64,000 bases of DNA, taken from contig CAZKBB010000003.1 in NCBI GenBank assembly GCA_964550935.1, positions 27,471 to 91,470 of the forward strand, written 5' to 3'. Below the pieces are notes generated by a model that did not search any database, was not told the DNA's origin, and saw nothing but the letters and a program-made list of their open reading frames with translations. The translations under genes were made by a program, and so were the position numbers. Shown here in pieces: positions 17,055 to 25,860 of this stretch. The first letter of the stretch is position 1; each line of letters starts with the position of its first letter. Origin of the DNA: JBCBSP01 sp964550935 (GTDB lineage Bacteria; Pseudomonadota; Alphaproteobacteria; Caulobacterales; Maricaulaceae).

Positions 17055-18020
17055 TCAGGCCGTCTCGCGCTCAAGTCCGGCCGCGTCGGCGGGGTCGGCG
17101 ACGAGCTGCACGAAGGCGTCCTGCAGCTGCGGGCGGGACGGCTCGAAGCGGGCAAGCTTCACGCCCGCCTCCACGCAGGCCTTGAGCACCTGTTGCGCCT
17201 CCACGCCCGGCTTCAGCGTCAGGCGCCAGGCCGCAACCGCGCCGCCGTCAGGCCCGACGGCCTCTCCGGCGCGCTCCACCTCCGCGAGCCCGCCCAGCAC
17301 GGCGGCCAGATCGGTCCCGCACGCGGTCTCGATCTCGACCCGCCGCGGCACCTGGGCCAGCGCCTCCTCCACGCGCCCGTCGAACACTTTCGCGCCGCGC
17401 GCCAGAAGCACGATCCGGTCGCACAGGCGCTCGGCGTGCTGCATCACATGGGTGGAGAACAGCACCGTGCGCCCGGCCTCGGCCTGTTCGCGCACCATGT
17501 CCTCCAGAAGCGACTGGTTCACCGGATCGAGGCCTGAGAACGGTTCGTCCAGGATGATGAACTCCGGCTCATGGGCCAGCGCGGCGATGATCTGGACCTT
17601 CTGGGCCATGCCCTTGGACAGGGTCTTCAGCTTCTTGTCGGCCGCGTCGGCGAGACCGAAGCGCTCCAGAAGCGCTCCGGCGCGCTCGCGCGCGGCCTCC
17701 GCGGGCACGCCCTTCAAGCGCGCGAAGAACACGATCACGGCCTCGGCCGTCATCTTGCGATAGACGCCGCGCTCTTCGGGCAGAAAGCCGACCCGGTCCA
17801 GCGCCTCGCGCGTGGGCGGGGCCCCGAACAGGCGCGCCTCGCCGCGGTCGGCTTTCAGAACCCCCAGCGCGACGCGCAGCGTCGTGGTCTTGCCCGCCCC
17901 GTTCGGCCCCAGAAAGCCTGTGATCTCGCCCTTGCGGGCGGCGAAGGAGAGATCGCGCACGGCCGGCTTGCCGGCGAAACTCTTCCACAGCCCCTCGACC
18001 TGGAGCGCGTTTTCGGTCAT
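17055..18020 (-). CDS. ABC transporter ATP-binding protein (NatA-like)
   Basis: A 321-residue ATPase. Walker A is GPNGAGKTTTLR near residue 38, the signature TLSKGMAQKVQ is slightly degenerate (LSKGM rather than LSGGQ), and Walker B is FIILDEPFSGLDP. The switch histidine lies in LFSTHVMQHAE. A C-terminal extension of about 90 residues (VEIETACGTDLAAV onward) matches the DUF4162-type tail of NatA-like exporters. It pairs with the permease immediately downstream. The gene starts at ATG 18020 and is divergent from the DUF1499 gene. Confidence 0.88.
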   Translation of the reverse strand: MTENALQVEGLWKSFAGKPAVRDLSFAARKGEITGFLGPNGAGKTTTLRVALGVLKADRGEARLFGAPPTREALDRVGFLPEERGVYRKMTAEAVIVFFARLKGVPAEAARERAGALLERFGLADAADKKLKTLSKGMAQKVQIIAALAHEPEFIILDEPFSGLDPVNQSLLEDMVREQAEAGRTVLFSTHVMQHAERLCDRIVLLARGAKVFDGRVEEALAQVPRRVEIETACGTDLAAVLGGLAEVERAGEAVGPDGGAVAAWRLTLKPGVEAQQVLKACVEAGVKLARFEPSRPQLQDAFVQLVADPADAAGLERETA

Positions 18021-18127
18021 CGCTTATCCTTCAATGGCCGCCGGCGCGAGCGCGCGGAAAAGATGCGGCCTGTCTAGGGCGTTCGGCCGCGCGAGGCCAG
18101 AGCCCGCCTTGAACCGGAGCACCCGCG

Positions 18128-18559
18128 ATGGCGACGCGTGACTTTCCCATCGATTTCGAGACTCTGGAGCCGGACTCCAAACCGCGCCGCTGCCTCGCCC
18201 TGCCGAGCGGGCACGCCCGCGCCGACGCCGCCGATGTGGAGAGCCCGGTCTTCAACGCCGCGCGAGAAGCCGCGTTGGACGCCTTCATCGCGGCGGGTCT
18301 GAGCGACGCGCGCGTGAAAGTGGTGCGCCGCGACGACGCGACCGGCCAGGTGGAGCTCGTCCAGCGCTCGCTGATCTTTCGCTTTCCCGATTACGTCACC
18401 GTCGAGGCGGTGGACGCCGGCGAGGGCCGGGCCTCACTGAACGTCTATTCGCGCGCGGTGGTCGGGTATTCCGATCTCGGCGTGAATGAAAAGCGCGTGC
18501 GCCGCTGGCTGGAGGCAGCCGCGCAGCGGCTGAGTCAGGCCGCGGGCAACGCGAAGTAG
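18128..18559 (+). CDS. DUF1499 family protein
   Basis: A 143-residue protein recognised by its C-terminal signature, SRAVVGYSDLGVNEKRVRRWL, and the central LIFRFPDYVTVE strand, which match DUF1499. Function is unknown. There is no signal peptide or membrane helix. Its last 25 bases overlap the convergent DinB-family gene. Confidence 0.75.
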   Translation: MATRDFPIDFETLEPDSKPRRCLALPSGHARADAADVESPVFNAAREAALDAFIAAGLSDARVKVVRRDDATGQVELVQRSLIFRFPDYVTVEAVDAGEGRASLNVYSRAVVGYSDLGVNEKRVRRWLEAAAQRLSQAAGNAK

Positions 18560-19032
18560 AGAAGGTCAAGCGCCGGTGGCTCGGCCACGCCCAGCTGGCG
18601 CAGGAGCGTCGCGGAATGGCCGCGATGGTGCGTCTGGTGATTGAATAGGTGGGCGAGGATCACCGAAAGTTCAAGCGCCTTGGCCTCGCCGCGCGTGTTC
18701 ACGTATTCCACCGTGCGCTCAAGGTCGGCCTCGCCGAGGCTGGAGACGAACTCGCAGATGCGCGTGTCCTCCGCCTCGCGCGCGGCGCGAAGGCTGGCGA
18801 AGTCGGCGAACAGCTCGTCATCGAGCGATTTGGGCGCCTCGCCCTCGCCCGTGATACGGTGCAGCCAGATGCGGTCGGCGACGAGGATATGGTTCAGTGT
18901 GCCGTGCAGGCTCTTGAAGTAGGCTTTGAGATCGCGCTTGCGTTCGAAGTCCGTCAGCGCGGTCGCCGCGTCGTAGAGCCGGGCGTTGGCCCAGGCGTTA
19001 TAGGCGGCGAATCGTTTGAAATGATCCAGCAC
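18535..19032 (-). CDS. DinB family protein (putative metal-dependent transferase)
   Basis: A 165-residue four-helix DinB/YfiT-like protein. The three metal-ligand histidines are apparent: one in LHGTLNHILVADRIW (about residues 43-57) and two in HLFNHQTHHRGH (about 132-143). Members include thiol-dependent transferases such as bacillithiol and mycothiol S-transferases, but the role in alphaproteobacteria is not established. The N-terminus FKRFAAYNAWANARLYDA is typical. It shares the 3' overlap with the DUF1499 gene and is divergent from the DksA-like gene. Confidence 0.85.
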   Translation of the reverse strand: MLDHFKRFAAYNAWANARLYDAATALTDFERKRDLKAYFKSLHGTLNHILVADRIWLHRITGEGEAPKSLDDELFADFASLRAAREAEDTRICEFVSSLGEADLERTVEYVNTRGEAKALELSVILAHLFNHQTHHRGHSATLLRQLGVAEPPALDLLYFALPAA

Positions 19033-19075
19033 TGTCGTGTCGGGTCCCTGATCTGCAGCCCGTAAGGTCTAACCC

Positions 19076-19414
19076 ATGGCGAGCGATGAAGGTAAGGCGA
19101 GATCGCGGCTTGTCGCCCTGCGCGAGGAATTGCGCGCGCTGTCCAAAGCCGCCTGCGAGGACCGAAAGCCGGTCTCCCTGGACCAGCAGTCCGTCGGCCG
19201 GCTCTCGCGCCAGGACTCCCTTCAGGTCCAGGCGATGGCTCAAGCACAGGACGCGCGCCGCGCCAAGGAACTCCAACGCATCGAGGCCGCGCTGAAACGC
19301 CTCGACGAGGGCGAATACGGCTGGTGCGTGGGGTGCGGCGAGGCGATCGCCGACAAGCGACTGGAGATCGATCCGGCCGCGCCGCGCTGCGCGGAGTGCG
19401 CGCAGGCGCGCTGA
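19076..19414 (+). CDS. TraR/DksA-type zinc finger protein
   Basis: A 112-residue protein with a coiled N-terminal segment and a four-cysteine zinc finger, CVGCGEAI...CAEC (about residues 84-109), close to the DksA fingers. Such proteins insert into the RNA polymerase secondary channel and tune transcription. It is shorter than housekeeping DksA (about 150 residues) and resembles the short TraR/YbiI class. The coil lacks an obvious DxxDxA tip motif, so classic ppGpp synergy is uncertain. Confidence 0.82.
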   Translation: MASDEGKARSRLVALREELRALSKAACEDRKPVSLDQQSVGRLSRQDSLQVQAMAQAQDARRAKELQRIEAALKRLDEGEYGWCVGCGEAIADKRLEIDPAAPRCAECAQAR

Positions 19415-19454
19415 CGGTGTACTCTGCGCCCCGCCGCGTTCGCAGGAGACCTTG

Positions 19455-19922
19455 ATGCTGAGCCTCGCCCTCGCCGCCCTGACGCTTCAGACCGCCCCCG
19501 CCGAGGCGCGGGTCGAGCTGTCCGATCTGGCCTTCCTTCAGGGCTGCTGGGCCGGAGAGGGGTTGGGCGCGCAGGTCCAGGAATGCTGGATGGCCGGACC
19601 AAGCGGGCGCCTGACCGGCATGTTCGAGCTCCTCAACGCCGACGGAACCCAGCGCTTCTCCGAGATCTTCGTGCTCGACCGCTTCGAGGACGGGCCCGCG
19701 CTGCGCCTGAAGCATTTCAACGCCGATCTCACCGGCTGGGAGGCGCAAGACGACTATGTCAGCTTCGCGTTGATCGAGACCGCCCCGGGCCGCGCCGTGT
19801 TCGACGGGCTGGAGCTGCAGCTGACCGAAGACGGCGCGCTCGTCGTGGATCTGCGCATCACCGGCCGGGATGGCGTGCGGATCGAGCGCTTCACCTATGA
19901 GCGGCTAGAGTCAGGCGAGTGA
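19455..19922 (+). CDS. Secreted DUF6265-like protein
   Basis: A 155-residue protein with a short N-terminal signal sequence (MLSLALAALTLQTAPAEA). The body starts with LSDLAFLQGCWAGEG and continues with CWMAGPSGRLTGMFELL, resembling the DUF6265 family of predicted lipocalin-like periplasmic proteins. Function is unknown. ATG 19455 is chosen over TTG 19452 because it sits six bases after AGGAG. It overlaps the convergent methyltransferase by 12 bases. Confidence 0.7.
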   Translation: MLSLALAALTLQTAPAEARVELSDLAFLQGCWAGEGLGAQVQECWMAGPSGRLTGMFELLNADGTQRFSEIFVLDRFEDGPALRLKHFNADLTGWEAQDDYVSFALIETAPGRAVFDGLELQLTEDGALVVDLRITGRDGVRIERFTYERLESGE

Positions 19923-20531
19923 CGCCGCGCCGGCGGTGTTGAAGGCGGCGAACTTCGGGCTCTTGGGCAGATAGCCCTGCTCGATACGCTCGATCTTGAA
20001 CCCGGCGCCGGCGATCAGGCGGTCGGGCTCGCGGGTGAGATGACATCCGCCCGCGACCGGTTTCCAGACAGGCTCGATGCGGCGCTGCCACTTCGCCACG
20101 CCCGCGTCCGGCGCCCGGCCGTGTTCTGAGAATAAGAGCCGCCCGCCCGGCTTCAACACGCGGCGCATCTGTGACAGCGCCGCCTCAGCGCCGGGAATGG
20201 TGCACAGCGTGTAGGTCAGCACCACCGTGTCCACGCTGGCGTCGTCGAGCGGGATCTCCTCGCCCGGCAGGTCGATCCACTCAATCTCCAAAGGCGAGGC
20301 CGCGACCGCCTTGGCCGCCTTGCGCCGCATGCCGAGGCTCGGCTCAAGCGCGAACACGCGCTCGACTTTGGCGGGATCGTAGAAGCCCAGATTGGTTCCG
20401 GAGCCGAAGCCGATCTCCAGCACCCGGCCCTCAGCGGCCGGCACGAGCATTGAGCGCTGCTTCATGATCTGCGGGGTGGCGCAGGCGAAGCCGATCAGGT
20501 GGGGCAGGATGTGGGTGTCATAGAAGGACAT
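19911..20531 (-). CDS. Class I SAM-dependent methyltransferase (METTL7/UbiE-like)
   Basis: A 206-residue methyltransferase. Motif I is VLEIGFGSGTNLGFYD, followed by VFALEPSLGMRRKA, VDTVVLTYTLCTIP and VLKPGGRLLFSEHG. The C-terminal GGCHLTREPDRLIAGAGF resembles the METTL7 and Pmt-type lipid or thiol methyltransferases, but the substrate is unknown. The start ATG 20531 (MSFYDTHILPHL) is chosen because the open frame upstream has no coding character and lies between genes. Confidence 0.84.
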   Translation of the reverse strand: MSFYDTHILPHLIGFACATPQIMKQRSMLVPAAEGRVLEIGFGSGTNLGFYDPAKVERVFALEPSLGMRRKAAKAVAASPLEIEWIDLPGEEIPLDDASVDTVVLTYTLCTIPGAEAALSQMRRVLKPGGRLLFSEHGRAPDAGVAKWQRRIEPVWKPVAGGCHLTREPDRLIAGAGFKIERIEQGYLPKSPKFAAFNTAGAASLA

Positions 20532-20563
20532 GAGCCCGCCTATAGCGCGCGGCTGGCGCGAAG

Positions 20564-21655
20564 TCAGTCGCCGAGCGGCGCGATGAGGTTCACATGACCC
20601 ATCTTGCGCCCGTCGCGGATCTCGCGCTTGGCGTAGAGGTGAAGCCGCGCGCCCGGCGTCTCCAGCCAGCGCGCCCAGCCGGCTGCGTCCTCGCCGATCA
20701 GGTTGATCATGCGCGCGCGCGACTGCGGCGCGGGATCGCCGAGCGGCCAGCCGGCCACCGCACGCACATGCTGCTCGAACTGGTCGCAGGCGCACGCGTC
20801 CATCGTCCAGTGGCCGGTGTTGTGCACGCGCGGGGCGATCTCGTTGACCAAGAGGGCGCCGTCGGCGAGCGCGAACAGCTCCACTGCGATGACGCCCACA
20901 TAATCGAGCGCCTCAAGCACGGCGGTCGCGATGCGCAGCGCTTCAGCCTCCATCGCGGGCGTCACCGCCGCGGGGGCGAGGCTTTCGCGCAGGATGCCGT
21001 CGGAGTGCCGGTTCTGCGCCAGCGGGAACGCTTTGACGGCGCCGTCCAACGAGCGTGCGGCCACGACGGAGAGCTCGCGCTCGAACGGGGCGAGCGCCTC
21101 CGCGATGGCCGGGCGCGATCCGATCGCCTCGAACGCCGCGCGCGCCTCGGCCGGGCTCGAGACCCGCGCCTGACCCTTGCCGTCATAGCCGAAGCGCCGG
21201 GTCTTCAGGATCATTTCACCGCCGAGCGCGTCGAGCGCGCTTTCAGCGCCGTGTGCGTCGTCGACCGGCTCGAACGCCACCGTCGCCGCACCGGCCCGGT
21301 GAAGGAAGGTCTTTTCGGTCAGCCGATCCTGGGCGGCTTCGAGCGCCTGGGCGCCCGGGCGCAGGACAGCCCGCTCGCCGGCCGCGCGCGCGGTCTCCAC
21401 CGGCACGTTCTCAAACTCGTAGGTGACCGCGGCGCAGCTCGAAGCGAAGCGGCGCACCGCATCCAGATCCTCATAAGGCGCGACGATCGCGTCCGCGGCG
21501 ACGCGCGCGGCGGGGCTGTCGGTCTCAGGGCTGAAGATCGCGGCGTCTAGGCCGAGCCTGGCCGCGGCGAGCGCCAGCATGCGGGCGAGCTGGCCGCCGC
21601 CCATGATGCCGATGCGATCGCCCGGCTGAAGCCGGCGGGCCGGATCGACGCTCAC
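20564..21655 (-). CDS. purK: N5-carboxyaminoimidazole ribonucleotide synthase
   Basis: A 363-residue ATP-grasp enzyme that makes N5-CAIR from AIR, bicarbonate and ATP in purine synthesis. The N-terminus shows IGIMGGGQLARMLALAAARLG, the central region LKTRRFGYDGKGQ (ATP-grasp loop), and the C-terminal VNEIAPRVHNTGHWTMDAC motif. It lies eight bases downstream of purE on the same strand, the usual purEK pair. Length and motifs are normal. Confidence 0.96.
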   Translation of the reverse strand: MSVDPARRLQPGDRIGIMGGGQLARMLALAAARLGLDAAIFSPETDSPAARVAADAIVAPYEDLDAVRRFASSCAAVTYEFENVPVETARAAGERAVLRPGAQALEAAQDRLTEKTFLHRAGAATVAFEPVDDAHGAESALDALGGEMILKTRRFGYDGKGQARVSSPAEARAAFEAIGSRPAIAEALAPFERELSVVAARSLDGAVKAFPLAQNRHSDGILRESLAPAAVTPAMEAEALRIATAVLEALDYVGVIAVELFALADGALLVNEIAPRVHNTGHWTMDACACDQFEQHVRAVAGWPLGDPAPQSRARMINLIGEDAAGWARWLETPGARLHLYAKREIRDGRKMGHVNLIAPLGD

Positions 21656-21663
21656 ATGCGCTC

Positions 21664-22182
21664 CTATTCGTCTTCCACCGTATCGGGCACGGACGCGGTC
21701 AGCTCTTCGCGATAGGCCTCCACCCGCGCCATCAGCGCCGGGTCGGACAGCCCGACGATTGACGCCGCCAGGATCGCCGCATTCTTCGCGCCGGCTTCGC
21801 CGATGGCCAGCGTGCCCACGGGCACACCGGCGGGCATCTGAACGATGGAGAGCAGGCTGTCGAGGCCGCTGAGCGCCTTGGACCGGACCGGCACGCCGAG
21901 CACGGGAAGCGTCGTCATGGAGGCGACCATGCCGGGCAGGTGCGCCGCGCCGCCCGCGCCGGCGATGATCACCTTCACGCCGCGATCCTTGGCGGACTTG
22001 GCGAACTCCACCAGCCGGTCCGGCGTGCGGTGGGCGGAGACCACGCGCGCCTCATAGGCCGCGCCGAGCCGGTCGAGCAGCTTCGCGCCCTCGCCCATGG
22101 TCGGCCAGTCGGAACGCGAGCCCATCACGATCGCGATGGGCGCGGCGCTCGAAGCGCCGGTATCCGCGTCGCGCGCGGTCAT
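21664..22182 (-). CDS. purE: N5-CAIR mutase
   Basis: A 172-residue class I PurE that converts N5-CAIR to CAIR. The active-site loop is IVMGSRSDWPTM, and VVSAHRTPDRLVEFA and GAGGAAHLPGMVAS are conserved. The start is ATG 22182, placed about eight bases after AGGAGG; an upstream in-frame Met adds residues without homology. It is the first gene of purEK. Confidence 0.96.
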   Translation of the reverse strand: MTARDADTGASSAAPIAIVMGSRSDWPTMGEGAKLLDRLGAAYEARVVSAHRTPDRLVEFAKSAKDRGVKVIIAGAGGAAHLPGMVASMTTLPVLGVPVRSKALSGLDSLLSIVQMPAGVPVGTLAIGEAGAKNAAILAASIVGLSDPALMARVEAYREELTASVPDTVEDE

Positions 22183-22320
22183 GGGGCGGACCTCCTCGAA
22201 AAGGAAGCGGCGCACAATAATCAGGCGCCTCGCCCCGTCAAGCACGCCGCGGGTCTCAGGCCTTTCTTAACCATGATCGCTCAGGCTTTGTGCATCGTTT
22301 CACTGGGCTTGGAGGCCGAC

Positions 22321-23043
22321 ATGCGCGTGCGCCCCGGCGACCCCCTCACCCCGTCCGCGCCGGCGGGGCCGGCCAAACGCGAGCGCGCAAGCGCGGCCTA
22401 CGGTCAGACCCAGCCGACCGCCGCCCCGGCGGACGCAGCCTCCATCATGGGCGTGCCCGAAGCGGAGCTGACCCCGAACGTGCAACGCGCGCTGCTTTCG
22501 CTCATGGGCGAGGTGGACCAGCTGCGCCGCGAGACCGAACAGCTGCGCGCGCGCATCAAGGACCTGGAGACCCTGGCCGATCACGACGTGCTTTTGCCCG
22601 TTCTGAACCGGCGCGCCTTCCTGCGCGAGGTGTCCAAGGCGCTCTCGCTCGCCCAGCGCCACGACGCGCCGTCCACCCTGGTCTATCTGGACCTGAACGG
22701 GTTCAAGAAGATCAATGACGAGCACGGTCACGCCGCCGGGGACGCGGCGCTTCAGGCCGTCTCCAACGTGCTCGCCGCGCACCTGCGCGAGACCGATGCG
22801 ATCGGCCGGCTCGGCGGGGACGAGTTCGGCGTGGTCTTGGCGCTCACCCCCGCCTCGATGGGCGAGCGCAAGGCCGAACAGCTGGCGGAGCTGATCGCCG
22901 AGACGCCGATCCCGTTCGAGGGGCGCGAGTTGTCCTTGAGCGCGGCCTGGGGCGTACATCCGCTGGAGCGCGGCGCGACGGTGGAGAGCGCCATCGCCGA
23001 GGCTGACGCGGCGATGTACGCGCGCAAGCAGGCCGCGGCCTGA
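22321..23043 (+). CDS. GGDEF-domain diguanylate cyclase
   Basis: A 240-residue protein with a short disordered N-terminus (residues 1-40), a coiled stretch (LMGEVDQLRRETEQLRARIKD) and a complete GGDEF domain. The active site is RLGGDEFGVV, and five residues upstream lies an RETD inhibitory site, so it should make cyclic di-GMP with product inhibition. No sensory domain or membrane segment is present, so control may come through the coiled coil. The ATG at 22321 follows GGAGG by five bases. A TTAACCAT element, matching a CtrA half-site, lies at 22267-22274. Confidence 0.87.
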   Translation: MRVRPGDPLTPSAPAGPAKRERASAAYGQTQPTAAPADAASIMGVPEAELTPNVQRALLSLMGEVDQLRRETEQLRARIKDLETLADHDVLLPVLNRRAFLREVSKALSLAQRHDAPSTLVYLDLNGFKKINDEHGHAAGDAALQAVSNVLAAHLRETDAIGRLGGDEFGVVLALTPASMGERKAEQLAELIAETPIPFEGRELSLSAAWGVHPLERGATVESAIAEADAAMYARKQAAA

Positions 23044-23056
23044 GTCCGGCGGGCGC

Positions 23057-23266
23057 TTAAGCGATGATGTCGGGGTTCAGCTGATCCTCGATGGCGAAGA
23101 TCTCGTCCTTCAGCGCCAGCTTGCGGCGCTTCAAGCGCATGAGCTTGAGCTGATCGGTGACGCCGAACGCTTGCAGCGCCTCGACCTCGCGGTCGAGCGC
23201 GCGGTGTTCGTCGCGCAATTCGGCCAGGCGCGCTTCAAGCGCCGCGTCGTCGAATTCGCCGTACAT
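23057..23266 (-). CDS. DUF465/YdcH-like small coiled-coil protein
   Basis: A 69-residue acidic/basic helical protein. LEARLAELRDEHRALDREV and KLMRLKRRKLALKDEIFAIED match the DUF465 (YdcH/SlyX-like) family. ATG 23266 is preferred because GGAGG lies 12 bases before it and directly abuts the alternative ATG 23278. A second DUF465 gene lies at 24618. Function is unknown. Its 5' region contains a CGGAGCGG/CCGCTCCG hairpin at 23297-23316. Confidence 0.75.
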   Translation of the reverse strand: MYGEFDDAALEARLAELRDEHRALDREVEALQAFGVTDQLKLMRLKRRKLALKDEIFAIEDQLNPDIIA

Positions 23267-23397
23267 GAACCCGTCCATCCTCCAGACCCGTCACGCGCGG
23301 AGCGGCTCCCCGCTCCGGATCAAAGATGCGAGTGATCGCCGCCGGCGAGCGCTGCGCGCCATTGCGCGGCTCGGTCCAGGCTAGAAAGGTTATAATA

Positions 23398-23907
23398 CTA
23401 CGTTCCAGCCGCCGAGGAAACGATTTCCACAAAGGCGCGCGCGTCATAGTCGAGCCCGGCCTGGCCGGCCCAATGCTCAAGCGCATCGATGGCGAGCGTC
23501 TCGGCGGGCGTGTCGCTGACCGGACAGGCCGTCGCCAGCGGGGCCAGCGCGCGCTGCTGAAGCCGCTCGGCCTCCAGCTCGGCGGCGAGGATCTGTTTGC
23601 GAAGCGCCCCCCCGTCTCTCGCGGCGACATAGTCCGGCGCGGGTTTCAGCGCGTCGCGCGCGGCGCGCAGCGGCTTAACCACTGCGCCCGACCAGTCGCG
23701 CCCGAGCGCCCCGGCCTGCACGATCGCCGCGCTCGGATCGCGGCCTCGGCGCGCCGCCCAGACCGCGAACAGGGCGATATTCACGTCGCCGCCCTGGGTC
23801 TGAAACTCAAGGCACGCGTCCTTCACGCCCGGCTTGGCGTAGACATGGAGCGAGAAGGCCCAGAACGCGTCTGCGGCCGCCTCCGCGTCGCCGGGATCGA
23901 CGCTCAA
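23398..23907 (-). CDS. TIGR02444/DUF2390 family protein
   Basis: A 169-residue protein of unknown function. FWAFSLHVYAKPGVKDACLEF and the following QGGDVNIALFAVWAARRG are characteristic of the TIGR02444 family. It probably starts at TTG 23907, overlapping the ubiX stop codon (TTGA), which implies translational coupling. No catalytic residues can be assigned. The C-terminal half is helical and lower in conservation. Confidence 0.75.
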   Translation of the reverse strand: MSVDPGDAEAAADAFWAFSLHVYAKPGVKDACLEFQTQGGDVNIALFAVWAARRGRDPSAAIVQAGALGRDWSGAVVKPLRAARDALKPAPDYVAARDGGALRKQILAAELEAERLQQRALAPLATACPVSDTPAETLAIDALEHWAGQAGLDYDARAFVEIVSSAAGT

Positions 23908-24524
23908 GACGCGCCGCCCCCGCGCCGGGCCGCGCCGGGCCGGCGGCCTTCCTCGATGTCCTCGCCCCAGCGCCGGGTTCCATCCCAGTTCAGCCCGAAC
24001 AGATCGAGCGCACGGCCGACGGATTGATCGACGATGTCGTCGAGGGTCTCCGGCTTGGCGTAGAAGGCCGGCAAGGGCGGCATCACGATCGCGCCCATCT
24101 CGGTCAGCTGGGTCATGGTGCGCAGGTGACCAAGGTGAAACGGGGTCTCGCGCACCATGAGGACGAGACGTCGGCGCTCCTTCAGAACCACGTCGGCCGC
24201 GCGGGTGAGCAGGTTCGACGTCACGCCGGTGGCGATCTCGCTCATCGTACGCACCGAGCACGGCGCGATGAGCATGCCCAGCGTCTGGAACGAGCCCGAT
24301 GCGATCGGCGCGCCCACATCCGGCGGGGCGTAGACATGCTCGGCGCGCTCGGCCAGCGCCGCGCGCTTCAGGCCGGTCTCGTAGCCAAGCGTCATCTCAG
24401 CGGCCTTGGTCGCGACAAGGTGACGCTCCACGCCAAGCCCGCCCAGCGCCTCCAGCGCACGCAATCCGTAAATGATTCCGGAGGCTCCGGAGATTCCGAC
24501 GATCAGTCTCTGGTTAACGCTCAA
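23904..24524 (-). CDS. ubiX: Flavin prenyltransferase UbiX
   Basis: A 206-residue flavin prenyltransferase that makes prenylated FMN for the UbiD decarboxylase in ubiquinone synthesis. The N-terminus shows LIVGISGASGIIYGLRALE, the middle SGSFQTLGMLIAPCS, and the C-terminal region RETPFHLGHLRTM with MPPLPAFYAKP. The first 185 residues match usual UbiX; the last 20 are a variable basic tail. It overlaps the TIGR02444 gene by four bases. Confidence 0.94.
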   Translation of the reverse strand: MSVNQRLIVGISGASGIIYGLRALEALGGLGVERHLVATKAAEMTLGYETGLKRAALAERAEHVYAPPDVGAPIASGSFQTLGMLIAPCSVRTMSEIATGVTSNLLTRAADVVLKERRRLVLMVRETPFHLGHLRTMTQLTEMGAIVMPPLPAFYAKPETLDDIVDQSVGRALDLFGLNWDGTRRWGEDIEEGRRPGAARRGGGAS

Positions 24525-24617
24525 CGCGGGTTCCGCCCTTCTTGATCGTTTTGTGAATTGATGACCCTGCCCGAGCAGTGGTTCAATTCATCCGTTCACA
24601 TAGCAAAGGAGGCAGAT

Positions 24618-24788
24618 ATGGCCACCGAAGCGCGTATCCGCGAACTCGATTCTCGCCATGCTCGGCTGGAGCAGCAGATCGCCGAGGAGATGAAGCGCCC
24701 GACTTCGGATCATATCGCCCTGGCCACCCTGAAGAAGCAAAAGCTCAGGCTTAAGGAGGAGATCGCGGCGCTTCGAAGTCGCCATTAG
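24618..24788 (+). CDS. DUF465/YdcH-like small coiled-coil protein
   Basis: A 56-residue helical protein with LDSRHARLEQQIAEEMKRP and LATLKKQKLRLKEEIAALR, the DUF465 pattern. A strong AAAGGAGG site precedes ATG 24618. Upstream is an 8-bp inverted repeat (TGAATTGA at 24554-24561, TCAATTCA at 24583-24590) that could be an operator or hairpin. A strong intrinsic terminator follows, so this is a one-gene transcript, probably well expressed. Function is unknown. Confidence 0.8.
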   Translation: MATEARIRELDSRHARLEQQIAEEMKRPTSDHIALATLKKQKLRLKEEIAALRSRH

Positions 24789-24814
24789 CCAAAACCTGAG
24801 CTGCAGAACGCGAG

Positions 24815-24843
24815 GGGGGCGGAGATCATCCGCCCCCTTTTTT
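24815..24843 (+). terminator. Intrinsic terminator after the small DUF465 gene
   Basis: GGGGGCGGA and TCCGCCCCC form a 9-bp stem around GATCA, followed by six T. It lies 26 bases after the stop codon. Confidence 0.9.
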
Positions 24844-24935
24844 GTGACCGGTGCGCACTCCTACGCGCCCATCGTGACCGCGGGCGAACCCGCTTCGGCT
24901 TGCGCGCGGACCGGCGCGGCCCTACCAGTTTCGCC

Positions 24936-25814
24936 ATGATGCGTTTTTCGGTCGCCCTGCTCGCCCTCCTGATCGCCGCCTGCGCGGAGCCCGCCTCCGG
25001 CGAGGACGCCCCGGACATCGCGCGCGCCGGCGGACTTTGTCCCGACGGGCGCGCCGCGATCGAGGCCGAAAACCCTGAGGCCGCCGCGGACGCCTACGAG
25101 GCCTGCCTTAACGCAAGGCGTTACGACTGGGAGGACGAGGTTCAGCTGCGCGCCCAGCTCGGCAGCGCGCGCCTGGTGGCGGGCGAGGACGAAGCCGCGC
25201 TCTTAAGCTTCGACCAGGCGATCGGCGTCATGCGCGACAATGGCGGCGATCCCGACAGCCCGGTTCTGCGCCGCAATCGCGCCGCGGCCCTGATGAGCCT
25301 TGGCCGCTATGACGAGGCGCTTGACGACATCGACATCGCGCTGGCGCGCGCCGGGCGCCCCGACGCTTTCACCCAGCTTCTGCGCGGCTCGGCGCTTCTT
25401 GAGACCGGAAAGCCCGCCGAGGCGGTGGAGGCCTTCGACGCCGCGCTGCGCATCGAGCCGGATTATGTCGGCGCCTGGTCGGGGCGCTCGGCCGCCTTCA
25501 TCGATCTTGGCATGACCGCGCGCGCCGTCGAGGATGGGCGCGAGGCGGTGTCGATCGCCCCGGAGAGCGCAAGCGCGCTGAACACGCTGTGCTGGGCGCT
25601 GGTGAACGATGAGCGCGCGAGCGAAGGCCTGTCGATCTGCGATCAGGCCGTCCAGGCCGATCCGGACTCCGGCCCGATCGTGCATTCGCGCGCCGCCGCC
25701 CTGGAGCAGGTCGGGCGCATCGACGAGGCGCGCGCGCTTTATGAGCGCGCCTACGAACTCGCGCCCGACGACGACGAGATCGCCGAAGACTACGCGCGTT
25801 CGCGCGACTTCTGA
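24936..25814 (+). CDS. TPR-repeat lipoprotein
   Basis: A 292-residue protein that begins with a lipoprotein signal, MMRFSVALLALLIAACAEP, where LIAAC is the lipobox. The rest is a chain of about five tetratricopeptide repeats, such as NPEAAADAYEACLNARRY, GKPAEAVEAFDAALRIEPD and GRIDEARALYERAYELAPD. It is probably anchored in the outer or inner membrane facing the periplasm and acts as a scaffold. No partner is obvious from context; an SDR gene follows 46 bases downstream. Confidence 0.83.
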   Translation: MMRFSVALLALLIAACAEPASGEDAPDIARAGGLCPDGRAAIEAENPEAAADAYEACLNARRYDWEDEVQLRAQLGSARLVAGEDEAALLSFDQAIGVMRDNGGDPDSPVLRRNRAAALMSLGRYDEALDDIDIALARAGRPDAFTQLLRGSALLETGKPAEAVEAFDAALRIEPDYVGAWSGRSAAFIDLGMTARAVEDGREAVSIAPESASALNTLCWALVNDERASEGLSICDQAVQADPDSGPIVHSRAAALEQVGRIDEARALYERAYELAPDDDEIAEDYARSRDF

Positions 25815-25860
25815 CCTCAGGCCCGCACAGCCGGGCCCCGCCCCCCTCAAGGAGCTTTCC

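Noticed and set aside
23297..23316. CGGAGCGG/CCGCTCCG hairpin as a terminator or third attenuator
   Set aside because: It has no T run and no leader peptide, and the gene downstream is a short DUF465 gene. It is probably a chance GC palindrome, despite sharing the GGAGCGG core.
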